NCBI RefSeq assembly: GCF_026619435.1
Contig: NZ_JAOVZQ010000001.1
Span: 69,501-133,500 of the forward strand
Direction of reading: 5' to 3'
Source: Hoeflea ulvae
Lineage (GTDB): Bacteria > Pseudomonadota > Alphaproteobacteria > Rhizobiales > Rhizobiaceae
Length of the DNA: 64,000 nucleotides
Under the pieces are notes generated by a model. That model did no database searches and was not told where the DNA came from. It saw only the letters and a list, made by a program, of their open reading frames with translations. This document shows, in pieces, positions 45,335-56,496 of the stretch; within the stretch, counting starts at the first letter, position 1; every line of letters begins with the position of its first letter. A program made the position numbers and the translations under genes.

Positions 45335-45553
45335 TCAATTTCCGTTTGGCGCCATGGGCTTACCCGCAATTGCGGTATTCGGCAAATCGGCAGGTTGCCC
45401 ATCGCGGCAGCCGGGTGCGGGCATCGCCGTCAGGCGCATGGCCCTGATGGTGAATGCACCCGCTGCGGGCGCCTTCCGGATCCGGTGCATGCCGTCCATC
45501 ACCCGCCCCTGCGGGCATAATATGATGGGATAATCCAGGCTGGCTTCCTGCAT
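45335..45553 (-). CDS. ParB-like nuclease-domain small protein or gene remnant
   Basis: A 72-residue frame whose segment YPIILCPQGRVMDGMHRIRK resembles the ParB/Srx-type domain signature in small hypothetical proteins (GRVMDGMHR). The same frame continues upstream without a stop as PTPRIIAGHKRW to the MoxR stop at 45605, but no ATG, GTG or TTG starts it there. The normal N-terminus thus seems missing or the gene starts at an unusual codon. It may be a remnant truncated by the moxR side. The rest of the 382-bp gap 45223-45604 has no other gene I can support, only AT-rich sequence at 45260-45330, probably the GGDEF promoter. Confidence 0.45.
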   Translation of the reverse strand: MQEASLDYPIILCPQGRVMDGMHRIRKAPAAGAFTIRAMRLTAMPAPGCRDGQPADLPNTAIAGKPMAPNGN

Positions 45554-45604
45554 CCACCGCTTGTGGCCGGCAATGATGCGCGGTGTCGGCAGGCCCCCGG
45601 ACTG

Positions 45605-46447
45605 TCAGCCGCCGCGCTGCCGCGCCATAAAGGCCAGGCGTTCGAACAGGTGCACATCCTGCTCGTTTTTCAGCAGCGCTCCGTGCAATTTCGGCAGAGC
45701 ATTCTTGGCATCCCCGCGCAGGCTTTCCGGCTCGACATCGTCGGACACCAGGAGCCGGATCCAGTCGAGCGCTTCCGAGGTCGAGGGCTTCTTCTTCAGC
45801 CCTGCGGTCTCACGGATGGCGTAGAACTGGGTCAGCGCCTCGCGCACCAGGGTCTGCTTGATGCCCGGATAATGCACATCGACAATCCGCTGCAGCGTAT
45901 CCATGTCGGGAAAGCGGATATAGTGGAAGAAACAGCGGCGCAGAAAGGCGTCCGGCAATTCCTTCTCGTTGTTCGACGTGATGATGACGATCGGCCGCTG
46001 ACGGGCCTGGATGGTTTCGCCGGTCTCGTAGACAAAGAACTCCATCCGGTCGAGTTCCTGCAGCAGGTCGTTGGGGAACTCGATATCGGCCTTGTCGATC
46101 TCGTCGATCAGCAGCACCGTCTTCCTGTCGGCCGCAAAGGCTTCCCACAGCTTGCCGCGGCGAATGTAATTGGCCACGTCATTGACCCGCTCGTCGCCGA
46201 GCTGGCTGTCGCGCAGCCGGCTCACCGCGTCATATTCATAGAGCCCCTGCTGCGCCTTGGTGGTCGATTTCACCGACCATTCAATCAGGTCGAGCCCGAG
46301 CGATTCGGCGATCTGGCGAGCCAGTTCGGTCTTGCCGGTACCCGGTTCGCCCTTGACCAGCAAGGGCCGCTCAAGCCGGATTGCCGCATTGACCGCGACT
46401 GTGAGATCCTTTTCCGCGACATAGGTCGACGTGCCTTCAAACTGCAT
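45605..46447 (-). CDS. MoxR family AAA+ ATPase
   Basis: A 280-residue ATPase with Walker A (KGEPGTGKT, 32-40), Walker B (VLLIDEIDKAD) and sensor ITSNNEKELPDAFLRRC. MoxR ATPases act with VWA proteins to activate or assemble metalloenzymes and complexes; a CoxE-like VWA partner is encoded at 39905-41089. The ATG at 46447 has GGAGGG upstream; the frame opens to 46504 without a better site. Confidence 0.92.
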   Translation of the reverse strand: MQFEGTSTYVAEKDLTVAVNAAIRLERPLLVKGEPGTGKTELARQIAESLGLDLIEWSVKSTTKAQQGLYEYDAVSRLRDSQLGDERVNDVANYIRRGKLWEAFAADRKTVLLIDEIDKADIEFPNDLLQELDRMEFFVYETGETIQARQRPIVIITSNNEKELPDAFLRRCFFHYIRFPDMDTLQRIVDVHYPGIKQTLVREALTQFYAIRETAGLKKKPSTSEALDWIRLLVSDDVEPESLRGDAKNALPKLHGALLKNEQDVHLFERLAFMARQRGG

Positions 46448-46621
46448 ATGCCCTCCATGCGCCGCAATTCCGGCGGCTTGGTTCGATAGCTTTCTCAACA
46501 CCATACTCCGGCGCGGGACGCAAGCCGCAAGGCCGGAGGGTTTGCGTCAGATCAAGGCGTTGTCACCCCTGGCGGGACAGGATGCAGCTGAACTTGCCCG
46601 CCGCATCAACCGGAGAACATT

Positions 46622-46996
46622 ATGACGCTTTATCACATTCACCTTGTCATGGCCCGCAACAAGGAATTTCCCGAAGGCAACGTCAACCGCGGCTACGACA
46701 TCCATGCGCCGCTCGATGCCGATGGTCATCTCGACAAGGCGGCCTGGGAGAAATCGCCGGCGTCATGCACGGTGGTGCGCTTCTGGGACGGCGAGCGCTC
46801 CGAGCTGGGCTACCTCACCCATCATCCCAAGGGCGGCTGGGCATTCGACTATGACCCCGCCGACGAGAGCGACGACGAAACCGGCTACCGGCTGTCCAAC
46901 CATGTCTTCAAGACCGGCGAATATATTTCGGTCCGTGACCATGGCGCCGACGAGCTGCACACCTTCGTCATCGCGTCGGTGACAAAGGCCGACTGA
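46622..46996 (+). CDS. Conserved hypothetical protein
   Basis: A 124-residue soluble protein (MTLYHIHLVMARNKEFPEGN, then GYDIHAPLDADGHLD, CTVVRFWDGERSELGYL, FKTGEYISVRDHGADELHTF). No known catalytic motif is visible. It is well preserved, has CGGAGAAC before the ATG, and looks like one of the small conserved proteins of Rhizobiales without an assigned function. It is divergent from moxR and convergent with the ABC-F gene. Confidence 0.75.
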   Translation: MTLYHIHLVMARNKEFPEGNVNRGYDIHAPLDADGHLDKAAWEKSPASCTVVRFWDGERSELGYLTHHPKGGWAFDYDPADESDDETGYRLSNHVFKTGEYISVRDHGADELHTFVIASVTKAD

Positions 46997-47077
46997 AGCA
47001 GCAATTTTCAAGCTCACGCCATTGCGCTCGGATGATCACATCCGGGGCGCAGTGGCCGGCAGAACTTCAGCGCCGAT

Positions 47078-48910
<1,833 letters not shown>

Positions 48911-48912
48911 GA

Positions 48913-49566
48913 TCAGGCTCCTGAAAAATCATGAGGGCGGGCGACGACAAGCGCGCGCCCGGAAAGGAGGCTGGCGGTCATCCGACCCTCAGCCACATTC
49001 GAAATGGTGCGGGATGCGCCAAATGCAATATCGGCGGCATCGAGCGGGTATTTGACGCCGGACAGGCTGAGCCCTCCGAGCGCGGTGAACGCAATCACCG
49101 AAAACAGCGATCCGGCCGGCAAGTCCAGTTCGAGACTGCCCGGCAGAAGCGGCACGGCCTCCTCCACGCCCGAGGTCAGCACCACATCCAACCCGCGCTC
49201 GGCAAGCGTGACCGCCTGCAGCAGATGCGACAGGGCGTGGTCGGTACGGTCGCCGCCAAAGGCGCCGACCAGCACCAGCCGCTGTGCGCCGCGGTCGATC
49301 GCCTGTTCAATGGCAAGTTCGCCATCGGTGAAATTCTTCTCGGCGGCAAATGGCAACCGCTGTGTGGCGGCGAAGGCCTCGGTCAGCTCTGGCGAGGTCG
49401 AATCGAAATCGCCGACCCACAATTCCGGCGTGAGCCCGAGCGCCGGGGCATGCGCCATGCCGCCATCCGCCGCGATCGCGCGCGCGCCGTCGATCAGCGC
49501 CCGGACGCGGTCGTCAATTTCAAGCGCCCCGCCAAGCAGGATTGCAAATGTCGAAACAGGTGTCAT
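48913..49566 (-). CDS. Thiamine pyrophosphokinase
   Basis: A 217-residue enzyme that converts thiamine to thiamine diphosphate with ATP. Typical motifs are FAILLGGALEIDD, IAADGGMAHAPALGLTPELWVGDFDS, the metal/ATP site FTDGELAIEQAI and LVGAFGGDRTDHALSHL. The ATG at 49566 (MTPVSTFAILLGG) is the probable start. It is divergent from the thiamine-transport operon thiBPQ, which would supply the thiamine, so both steps of salvage lie side by side. Confidence 0.92.
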   Translation of the reverse strand: MTPVSTFAILLGGALEIDDRVRALIDGARAIAADGGMAHAPALGLTPELWVGDFDSTSPELTEAFAATQRLPFAAEKNFTDGELAIEQAIDRGAQRLVLVGAFGGDRTDHALSHLLQAVTLAERGLDVVLTSGVEEAVPLLPGSLELDLPAGSLFSVIAFTALGGLSLSGVKYPLDAADIAFGASRTISNVAEGRMTASLLSGRALVVARPHDFSGA

Positions 49567-49635
49567 GGCGCAAGCCAATAGCAGCTTTGCGCGCACTTGC
49601 CAGCGTCTGGAAGAAATTCTATGTCTTGTCTCGCT

Positions 49636-49728
49636 CTAACGGGGTGCCTGGCGTTTTCGCCGGGCTGAGAGGCCGGATGGCCAACCCGAAGAACCTGATC
49701 CGGTTTGTACCGGCGGAGGGATTAGACG
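49636..49728 (+). ncRNA. TPP riboswitch (THI element) before thiBPQ
   Basis: The conserved core is present: ACGGGGTGCC at 49639, GCTGAGAGG (49665), AACCCG (49683), GAACCTGATC (49691), TACCGGCGGAGGGA up to 49722. It lies about 50 nt before thiB. A run of seven T and a TTTTGATCAAAA palindrome follow at about 49750-49765, next to GGAGG (49765-49769), and could form the expression platform that hides the ribosome site when thiamine diphosphate is bound. Confidence 0.95.
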
Positions 49729-49777
49729 TGCTCATCGCGCCTATTCCTGTTTTTTTGATCAAAAGGAGGCGCGAACA

Positions 49778-50788
49778 ATGCGCAAATTTCGACTTGCCCC
49801 GCTTGCCCTGGCAGCTCTTGTGCCGATTCTCTCCCAGCCTGCGGCCGCTGCCGACAGGACGCTGACCATCTACACCTATGAGAGCTTCACCGCCGAATGG
49901 GGCCCCGGCCCAAAGATCGAAGCCGCCTTTGAAGCCGATTGCGGCTGCGACCTCAAATGGGTCGGCGTTGCCGACGGTGTCGCACTGTTGAACCGCCTCA
50001 AGCTCGAGGGCGACAAGGCCGAAGCCGGCATCGTGCTCGGACTCGACACCAATCTGGTCGAGGAAGCCAAGGCCACCTCACTGTTCGAGGCCCATGGTCT
50101 GGAGACCGGCGCCGTCTCGGTTCCGGGCGGCTACAGCGATGATGTCTTCATCCCCTATGATTACGGCCATTTCGCCGTGATCTATGACACCGAGGCGGTC
50201 GACACTCCGCCGGCCAGCCTCAAGGAACTGGTCGAGGGCGATCCGCAGCAGAAAATCGTCATTCAGGATCCGCGCACCTCGACACCCGGACTGGGGCTGC
50301 TGCTCTGGATGAAATCGGTCTATGGCGATGACGCCGCGGCGGCCTGGGAGACGCTGAGCAAGCGGGTGCTGACCGTCACGCCCGGCTGGTCGGAATCCTA
50401 CGGCCTGTTTACCTCGGGCGAAGCGCCGATGGTGCTGTCCTATACCACCTCGCCGGCCTACCACATGGTCGCCGAGGAAACCGACCGCTACCAGGCCGCT
50501 GAATTTGCCGAAGGCCATTATCTGCAGATCGAGGTCGCAGGCCTGCTCGCCAATGCGCCGGACAAGGACCTGGCAAGGCAGTTCCTCGGCTTCATGATGA
50601 CGCCGGGCTTTCAGAACGAGATTCCGACCAACAACTGGATGCTACCGGCAGCCCCGGTCAGCATCGAGCTGCCGGACGCTTTCGCAAAGCTGGTCTCGCC
50701 GCAAAAGACATTCCTCTACGGCTCCGCTGAGGTGGCTGAGAACCGCGCCGCCTGGATCGAGGAATGGCTCGGCGCCATGAGCCGGTGA
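49778..50788 (+). CDS. thiB: Thiamine ABC transporter substrate-binding protein
   Basis: A 336-residue periplasmic protein (signal [25 protein letters not shown]) that binds thiamine and its phosphates. TBP-like features are [41 protein letters not shown] and [15 protein letters not shown]. The gene has GGAGG 8 nt before the ATG and follows a TPP riboswitch, which confirms the substrate. thiP starts 10 bp downstream. Confidence 0.95.
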   Translation: MRKFRLAPLALAALVPILSQPAAAADRTLTIYTYESFTAEWGPGPKIEAAFEADCGCDLKWVGVADGVALLNRLKLEGDKAEAGIVLGLDTNLVEEAKATSLFEAHGLETGAVSVPGGYSDDVFIPYDYGHFAVIYDTEAVDTPPASLKELVEGDPQQKIVIQDPRTSTPGLGLLLWMKSVYGDDAAAAWETLSKRVLTVTPGWSESYGLFTSGEAPMVLSYTTSPAYHMVAEETDRYQAAEFAEGHYLQIEVAGLLANAPDKDLARQFLGFMMTPGFQNEIPTNNWMLPAAPVSIELPDAFAKLVSPQKTFLYGSAEVAENRAAWIEEWLGAMSR

Positions 50789-50798
50789 TCCTGACCTG

Positions 50799-52421
50799 AT
50801 GCTGACCAGGGCCGAACATCGCGCCGCACGGGCAAGCGGCCTTGCCGCCTTGCTCGCTGTCGGCCTGGCCCTGGCCATCCCCGTCTCCGTGCTTCTGCTG
50901 CACGGCGCGGCGACGGGTCTCACATCCACGCAAGCCGATTACCTGCTGCGGATCACCCGCTTCACGCTGATGCAGGCCGGCCTGTCGACCGCGCTCAGCC
51001 TGTTGGTTGCCATTCCCCTGGCCCGCGCGCTGGCCCGCCGCCCCGCATTCTTCGGGCGGCGCTGGCTTGTCAGCCTGTTCGCGGTGCCGCTCGGCCTGCC
51101 GCCGCTGGTCGCAGCCCTCGGTCTGATCGAGGTCTGGGGCCGCAATGGCGTCGTCAACAAGGGGCTGGGGTTTCTGGGCGCCGAGACCCCGTTCTCGATC
51201 TATGGCCTCGGCGGCATCCTGCTCGCCCATGTGTTTTTCAACCTGCCGCTGGCCGTGCGCTTCATTCTGCCCGCGCTCGAGCGCCTGCCATCCGAATACT
51301 GGAAGACCGCCGCTAATCTTGGCATGGGCGGCTTCAGCCTGTTCCGGCTGATCGAATGGCCGGCCATGCGCCGCTCGGCGGCTGGTGCTGCCGGATTGGT
51401 GTTCATGCTCTGCGCAACCTCCTTCACCCTTGTCCTGGTGCTCGGCGGCGGCCCGGCGGCCACCACGCTGGAAGTGGCCATCTACCAGGCGCTGCGGTTT
51501 GATTTCGATCCCGGCCGCGCGGTGCTGCTGGCAGCGATCCAGATCGGCCTGACCCTCGCGGTGATGCTGGGGCTGAAGCTGATCTCCGCCCCCTCCGAGG
51601 CGGGCAGCACCTCGGGTGGACGCACCAGCCGCCCCGATGCCCCCGGCGGACTCCGGGCACTTCCCGACGCGATGCTGATCGGGCTGGCCGGCCTGTTTGT
51701 CTCTGCGCCGATGCTGGCGGTGGTGATCTCCGGACTGGCCGCGGACCTTGGCCGCCTTCTCGCCGATCCCCTGTTCTGGCGGGCGGCAGTGACAAGTCTG
51801 CTGATCGGCCTGGCCGCCGCCATGCTTGCCGTGCTGCTCGCCAGTCTCCTGGTTCGGGCGCGCTATTCGGCCGATGATGCGCCTGCCTCGCCGGCGCTGG
51901 GCCTGCTGTCGGGCCTGTCGGGCGCGGCCGGATCGCTGACCCTGCTGGTGCCGCCGGTCGTGCTTGGCGCCGGCTGGTTCCTGATGCTGGGCGGCGGGGT
52001 CGGCCAATTGCTGGCGCCGCTGAGCGTCATTGTCACGGTCAATGCGCTGATGGCGTTGCCCTTTGTCATGCGGGTGATCGAGCCCGCCCATCGCAGCGCC
52101 ATGGAACGCAATTCCCGCCTGGCGCTGTCCCTGGGCATCACCGGTGTCTCCCGGCTACGGCAGATCGACATTCCGGCGCTGGTGCTGCCGCTGACCACGG
52201 GCTTTGTTTTCGCCGTCGCCCTGTCGCTGGGCGATCTGGGCGCCATCGCCCTGTTTGGCAGCGACCGCATCATCACCTTGCCTTGGTTGCTCTACCAGAA
52301 ACTCGGCAGCTACCGCACCGACGACGCCGCAGGGCTGGCGCTGCTGCTCGGAGGCCTTACCATGGGGCTAATGCTGGCCGCCGACCGGCTCGGCAACCGC
52401 AACGGAAACAAGGCCCGATGA
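50799..52421 (+). CDS. thiP: Thiamine ABC transporter permease
   Basis: A 540-residue inner-membrane protein with about twelve hydrophobic segments in two homologous halves, as expected for ThiP. EAA-type loops that contact ThiQ are present in each half: EYWKTAANLGMGGFSLFRLI and RLALSLGITGVSRLRQID. Its stop overlaps the thiQ start by ATGA. Confidence 0.93.
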   Translation: MLTRAEHRAARASGLAALLAVGLALAIPVSVLLLHGAATGLTSTQADYLLRITRFTLMQAGLSTALSLLVAIPLARALARRPAFFGRRWLVSLFAVPLGLPPLVAALGLIEVWGRNGVVNKGLGFLGAETPFSIYGLGGILLAHVFFNLPLAVRFILPALERLPSEYWKTAANLGMGGFSLFRLIEWPAMRRSAAGAAGLVFMLCATSFTLVLVLGGGPAATTLEVAIYQALRFDFDPGRAVLLAAIQIGLTLAVMLGLKLISAPSEAGSTSGGRTSRPDAPGGLRALPDAMLIGLAGLFVSAPMLAVVISGLAADLGRLLADPLFWRAAVTSLLIGLAAAMLAVLLASLLVRARYSADDAPASPALGLLSGLSGAAGSLTLLVPPVVLGAGWFLMLGGGVGQLLAPLSVIVTVNALMALPFVMRVIEPAHRSAMERNSRLALSLGITGVSRLRQIDIPALVLPLTTGFVFAVALSLGDLGAIALFGSDRIITLPWLLYQKLGSYRTDDAAGLALLLGGLTMGLMLAADRLGNRNGNKAR

Positions 52422-53143
52422 CACAGCAGCCCGCAATTGCCTTCGAGGCCGTCACCTATGGCATCGGCGAACTCAGCGCCGAATTCAGCTTCAGCCGCCA
52501 GGCCGGCAGTGTCACCGCCATTCTCGGCGCGTCCGGCGCCGGCAAGTCCACGCTGCTCAATCTCGCCGCCGGGTTCCTTGCTCCGAGCAGCGGCCGGATC
52601 CTGCTCAACGGAGCGCTGATGAATGAGCTGCCGCCATCCGAGCGCAGCGTCTCAATGGTGTTTCAGGACAACAACCTGTTTGCCCATCTCGACATCCGCA
52701 CCAATGTCGGACTGGGACTCAATCCCGCTTTGCGGCTGTCCACCTCCGAATGGGCCAGCGTCGAGGCCGCGCTCGACCGGGTCGGCCTGGCTGGCTTCGG
52801 CCGTCGCAAGCCCGGTTCGCTGTCGGGCGGCGAGCGGCAGCGGGTGGCGCTGGCCCGCGCCTTTGTCCGCCGCCAGCCGCTGCTGCTGCTCGACGAGCCC
52901 TTTGACGGCCTTGGCCCGGGACTTGGCGCCGATATGCTCAACCTGATGCTGGAGATCAGGGCCGATGTCGGGGCCACCGTGTTGATGGTCACCCACGACC
53001 CGGACGAGGCCCGCACCGCCGCCGATGAAATCCTGTTCATCTCCCGGGGCCGGATCGCCGCGGACGCGCCAGCGGAGGGATTTTTCGAACGCCAGGACCT
53101 GCCGGAGCTTGTAACCTATCTCGGCAGTACACCCGGCGATTGA
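52418..53143 (+). CDS. thiQ: Thiamine ABC transporter ATP-binding protein
   Basis: A 241-residue ABC ATPase with Walker A (GASGAGKST), Q-loop (MVFQDNNLF), signature (LSGGERQRVAL), Walker B (LLLLDEPFDGLGPG) and H-loop (MVTHDPDEA). It powers ThiP. The ATG at 52418 overlaps the thiP stop (ATGA); the longer ORF from 52283 is thiP in another frame. Confidence 0.94.
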   Translation: MTQQPAIAFEAVTYGIGELSAEFSFSRQAGSVTAILGASGAGKSTLLNLAAGFLAPSSGRILLNGALMNELPPSERSVSMVFQDNNLFAHLDIRTNVGLGLNPALRLSTSEWASVEAALDRVGLAGFGRRKPGSLSGGERQRVALARAFVRRQPLLLLDEPFDGLGPGLGADMLNLMLEIRADVGATVLMVTHDPDEARTAADEILFISRGRIAADAPAEGFFERQDLPELVTYLGSTPGD

Positions 53144-53279
53144 AACCTTGCCACAATTTCGACGCGAGCGTTTGGCACTGGAGAACCGCCGCGAAGTCAG
53201 ATAGACCGTGAGCCATCGCCCGGCTTGCGACACCAAGCCTCCGTACCGGCGTGACAACGATCGAGCGTATAACCGGACC

Positions 53280-54791
53280 ATGGCCAAGATCGCAGCCCCC
53301 CATTCCCGCAAGGCAGCCCCAGGCAGACCACTGTCCTCGCTCGCGATCGCCGTGCTGGGCGCAGCCCTGCTGCTGTCGGGCTGCCAGACGCTGGGTGTCG
53401 ACGTCTATGAGCCCACCGTCAGCCCCTCGGATTCGCCGCAGACTGCCGAAAAGGCCGGCGCCTCCGACCCGCGCACGCGCATCGGTGCCAATGAGCACCC
53501 GCGCATCATCGCCAGCTATGGCGGCGAATTTCGCGACGCCAAGACCGAGCGCCTGGTCGCACGCATTGTCGGCGCGCTGACGCTGGTGTCGGAAAATCCG
53601 AGCCAGGCCTACCGCATCACCGTGCTCAATTCGCCCGCGGTCAACGCCTTCGCCCTGCCCGGCGGCTATCTCTATGTCACCCGCGGCCTGTTGGCGCTGG
53701 CCAATGACGCGTCCGAAGTGGCGGCGGTGCTGTCGCACGAGATGGCGCATGTCACCGCCAATCACGGCCTCGAGCGGCAGCGCCGCGAAAGGGAGGTCGA
53801 GATCGCCGGCCAGGTGGCGGAAGAACTCTTTGCCAATTCCATTGCCGGACGCCAGGCGGTCGCGCGCAACAAGCTGTCGCTGGCCGCGTTCTCGCGCAAC
53901 CAGGAACTGCAGGCGGACGTGATCGGGGTCAGGATGCTCGGTGAAGCCGGTTATGATCCCTATGCGGCGCCGCGGTTCCTCGAATCGATGAACGCCAACC
54001 AGCAGTTTGGCGCCGTCGATCCCGACGCCGATGTCAGCCTCGACTTCCTGGCCAGCCACCCCAATCCGCCGCAGCGGATCGATCTCGCCCGCAGCCACGC
54101 CCGCGCCTTCGGCCCGGAAGGCGTCGGCGATCGCGGCCGCGATTATTATCTTGATGGTATTGACGGTCTGCTGTTCGGCGACAGTCCCAATGAAGGCTAT
54201 GTTCGCGGCACGGAATTCCTGCACCCGGTGCTCGGCATCCGTTTCTCGGTGCCCAACGGCTTCCGCATAGACAACAATGCGGCCGCCGTGGTGGCAACCG
54301 GCCCGGGTGATCTGGCAATCCGCTTTGACGGGGTGACCGACGCCAGCCGCCGCTCGCTGGCGCAATATATGGCCAGCGGCTGGGTCACCGGACTTGATGA
54401 AGGCTCAATCCGCGAGACCAGGGTCGGCGGCCTGCCGGCAGCAACGGCACGGGCCAGCGCCGACCAGTGGGATTTCGACATCACCGTCATCCGCCTGAAA
54501 GACCGGATCTACCGGTTTCTGACCGCGGCGCCGCGCAACAGCACAGATCTCGAGCGTATCGCATCGGCGGTCCGGGCCAGCTTCAAGAAGATGTCGGCAA
54601 GCGAAATCAAGGCGCTGGAGCCGTTGCGCATCCGCGTGGTCACCGTCGGTCAGGGCGACACGGTGGCGTCCCTGTCGGCCCGGATGCGCGGCGTCGAGCG
54701 CAGGACGGAGCTGTTCCGCCTGCTTAACGCCATCGCCCCGGGCGCGAGCCTCACGCCGGGGCAAAGGGTCAAGATCGTCACTGACAGATAA
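53280..54791 (+). CDS. M48 family metalloprotease lipoprotein
   Basis: A 503-residue periplasmic lipoprotein (lipobox LLSGC with C35). The zinc protease motif is H153-E-M-A-H157 (VLSHEMAHVTANH), with a third ligand in NQELQADVIGVRML, as in BepA/LoiP-type outer-membrane quality-control proteases. After the protease domain there is a second region (about 300-440) and a C-terminal LysM-like repeat (VGQGDTVASLSARMRGVE...LTPGQRVKIV), which may bind peptidoglycan. The ATG at 53280 starts a proper signal sequence; the frame from 53208 is longer without one. It is convergent with rpoH2. Confidence 0.88.
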   Translation: MAKIAAPHSRKAAPGRPLSSLAIAVLGAALLLSGCQTLGVDVYEPTVSPSDSPQTAEKAGASDPRTRIGANEHPRIIASYGGEFRDAKTERLVARIVGALTLVSENPSQAYRITVLNSPAVNAFALPGGYLYVTRGLLALANDASEVAAVLSHEMAHVTANHGLERQRREREVEIAGQVAEELFANSIAGRQAVARNKLSLAAFSRNQELQADVIGVRMLGEAGYDPYAAPRFLESMNANQQFGAVDPDADVSLDFLASHPNPPQRIDLARSHARAFGPEGVGDRGRDYYLDGIDGLLFGDSPNEGYVRGTEFLHPVLGIRFSVPNGFRIDNNAAAVVATGPGDLAIRFDGVTDASRRSLAQYMASGWVTGLDEGSIRETRVGGLPAATARASADQWDFDITVIRLKDRIYRFLTAAPRNSTDLERIASAVRASFKKMSASEIKALEPLRIRVVTVGQGDTVASLSARMRGVERRTELFRLLNAIAPGASLTPGQRVKIVTDR

Positions 54792-54809
54792 GTCGCTGCC
54801 GGCGGGTGA

Positions 54810-55679
54810 TCACATGCTGGCGATTTCAGGTGTCCGGGTGGTCAGCACCATGCGCAGCTTTTCCAGCGCCCGGTTCTCGATCTGACGTACACGTTCCTTG
54901 GAGATTCCCAGCACCTCGCCGAGGGATTCGAGCGTGGCACCGTCTTCGGCCAGCCGGCGTTCGCGGATGATCCGCAATTCGCGCGGGTTGAGCGTATCGA
55001 GCGCGTCGCTGAGCCAGATATGGCGGCGCTCTTCGTCGATGATCGTCGACACCTGCTCGTCCGGCAATGGCTCATCGCTCTTGAGAAAGTCCATCCGCTC
55101 CGAGGACGCGCCCGACTCGCCGTCAGACATCGGCGCGTTGAGCGAGGAATCCGAGCCTGACAGGCGCGCATCCATCACCGCCACATCCTTGGCGTGAACG
55201 CCCAATGTATTGGCGATACGTGAATGCATGGCGCTTTCGGTGAGCGCCGGATCGTCCTGGGCAAGCCGCATCCGCAACCGGCGCAGGTTGAAGAACAGCG
55301 ATTTCTGTGCGGAACTGGTGCCGCCGCGCACGATCGACCAGTTGCGCAGCACATAATCCTGGATAGACGCCCTTATCCACCAGGTGGCATAGGTGGAAAA
55401 GCGCACCTCGCGTTCCGGATCGAACCGGGCCGCGGCTTCGAGAAGCCCGACATGGCCTTCCTGGATCAGGTCGCTCATCGGCAGCCCGTAATTGCGGAAC
55501 TTGGCCGCCATCGAGATCACCAGCCGCATATGCGCCATGGTGATGCTGTGCAGCGCGTCCTGATCCTTGTTATCCTTCCAGCGGACCGCCAGATCATGCT
55601 CCTCATCACGTTCGAGATAGGGAGCAGCCATCGCGGCACGAACCATTTGCCGGTTTGCAGTGATCGCTTTCGTGGCCAT
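54810..55679 (-). CDS. rpoH2: RNA polymerase sigma-32-type factor RpoH2
   Basis: A 289-residue heat-shock-type sigma factor. Region 2 includes HMRLVISMAAKFRNYGLPMSDLIQEGHVG and ATWWIRASIQDYV (in pieces), the RpoH box is QKSLFFNLRRLR (125-136), and region 4.2 is TLESLGEVLGISKERVRQIE. Rhizobia commonly carry rpoH1 and rpoH2; the divergent RpoH box context, the long insert MSDGESGASSERMDFLKSDEP, and position suggest RpoH2, which in rhizobia helps with osmotic and oxidative stress. GGAGGGTGAC precedes the ATG. Confidence 0.85.
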   Translation of the reverse strand: MATKAITANRQMVRAAMAAPYLERDEEHDLAVRWKDNKDQDALHSITMAHMRLVISMAAKFRNYGLPMSDLIQEGHVGLLEAAARFDPEREVRFSTYATWWIRASIQDYVLRNWSIVRGGTSSAQKSLFFNLRRLRMRLAQDDPALTESAMHSRIANTLGVHAKDVAVMDARLSGSDSSLNAPMSDGESGASSERMDFLKSDEPLPDEQVSTIIDEERRHIWLSDALDTLNPRELRIIRERRLAEDGATLESLGEVLGISKERVRQIENRALEKLRMVLTTRTPEIASM

Positions 55680-55865
55680 GTCACCCTCCTGTGATTGTCG
55701 CAGTGTTGCCTGACTCTACGCATCAACACCCGGTTTGGTTCATCAAGCCGGGTAAAATAGCTGTGAAGCCCGCTCACCGGGTTGCGATTGCGGCTCCACC
55801 CCGCTCCCTGCCGGGCCGGCAAATCGGCGGATTTCCGCTGGGGCTGGGCGCAGTGCGCAAGGCAC

Positions 55866-55901
55866 AAAAAAGCCCGGGCACGCTGGGCGGCCCGGGCTTT
55901 T
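55866..55901 (-). terminator. Rho-independent terminator after carD
   Basis: A 12-bp stem AAAAGCCCGGGC (55868-55879) with GCCCGGGCTTTT (55890-55901) and a 10-nt loop. On the minus strand the stem is followed by six T, 26 bp beyond the carD stop. Confidence 0.92.
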
Positions 55902-55926
55902 GTCAGGGTCTCTCAGAGACAGGCTG

Positions 55927-56496
55927 TCAGGCAGCTTCTTCCTGCGCGCCTTCTTCTTCACCGGATTTGCCGCGCTTCGGGCCCTTGTTGAGGTTTACCT
56001 CGATCAAGCGCACCGACTCGGTGTCCGACATCTTGTTGACAGCGGCAAGTTCGCGCGCCATCCGGTCAAGCGCAGCCTCATAGAGCTGACGCTCGGAATA
56101 GGACTGCTCCGGCTGGTTCTCGGCGCGATACAGATCACGCACCACTTCCGCGATCGAAATCAGATCGCCGGAATTGATTTTCGCATCATATTCCTGCGCC
56201 CGGCGCGACCACATGGTCCGCTTGACCCGTGCACGGCCCTGAACGACCTTGAGCGCGCGCTCGACGAAATCCGTTTCGGACAATTTACGCATGCCGATGG
56301 TCGACGCCTTGGCGACCGGCACCTTGAGGCGCATCTTGTCTTTTTCGAAATCAATCACAAACAATTCAAGCTTGTGTCCTGCAACTTCCTGCTCTTCGAT
56401 GGCGACAATCTGCCCGACGCCATGGGCGGGATAGACAATCGATTCACCGGTCTTGAAACCCTGTCTCTGCGACGGTTTTTTCTGCTGGGTTGTCAT
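55927..56496 (-). CDS. carD: CarD family transcriptional regulator
   Basis: A 189-residue protein of the CarD/CdnL family, which binds RNA polymerase beta and stabilises open promoter complexes. The N-terminal Tudor-like domain (about 12-75: GFKTGESIVYPAHGVGQIVA, KLELFVIDFEKDKMRLKVPV) is followed by a helical DNA-binding domain (WSRRAQEYDAKINSGDLISIAEVVRDLY in part). The tail is acidic and alanine-rich. Monocistronic with a strong terminator; fdxA lies upstream across a 518-bp gap. Confidence 0.94.
   Translation of the reverse strand: MTTQQKKPSQRQGFKTGESIVYPAHGVGQIVAIEEQEVAGHKLELFVIDFEKDKMRLKVPVAKASTIGMRKLSETDFVERALKVVQGRARVKRTMWSRRAQEYDAKINSGDLISIAEVVRDLYRAENQPEQSYSERQLYEAALDRMARELAAVNKMSDTESVRLIEVNLNKGPKRGKSGEEEGAQEEAA

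Noticed and set aside
45314..45520. Small + strand protein in the GGDEF-moxR gap
   Set aside because: No ribosome site and no family resemblance; the minus-strand ParB-like signature explains the sequence better.
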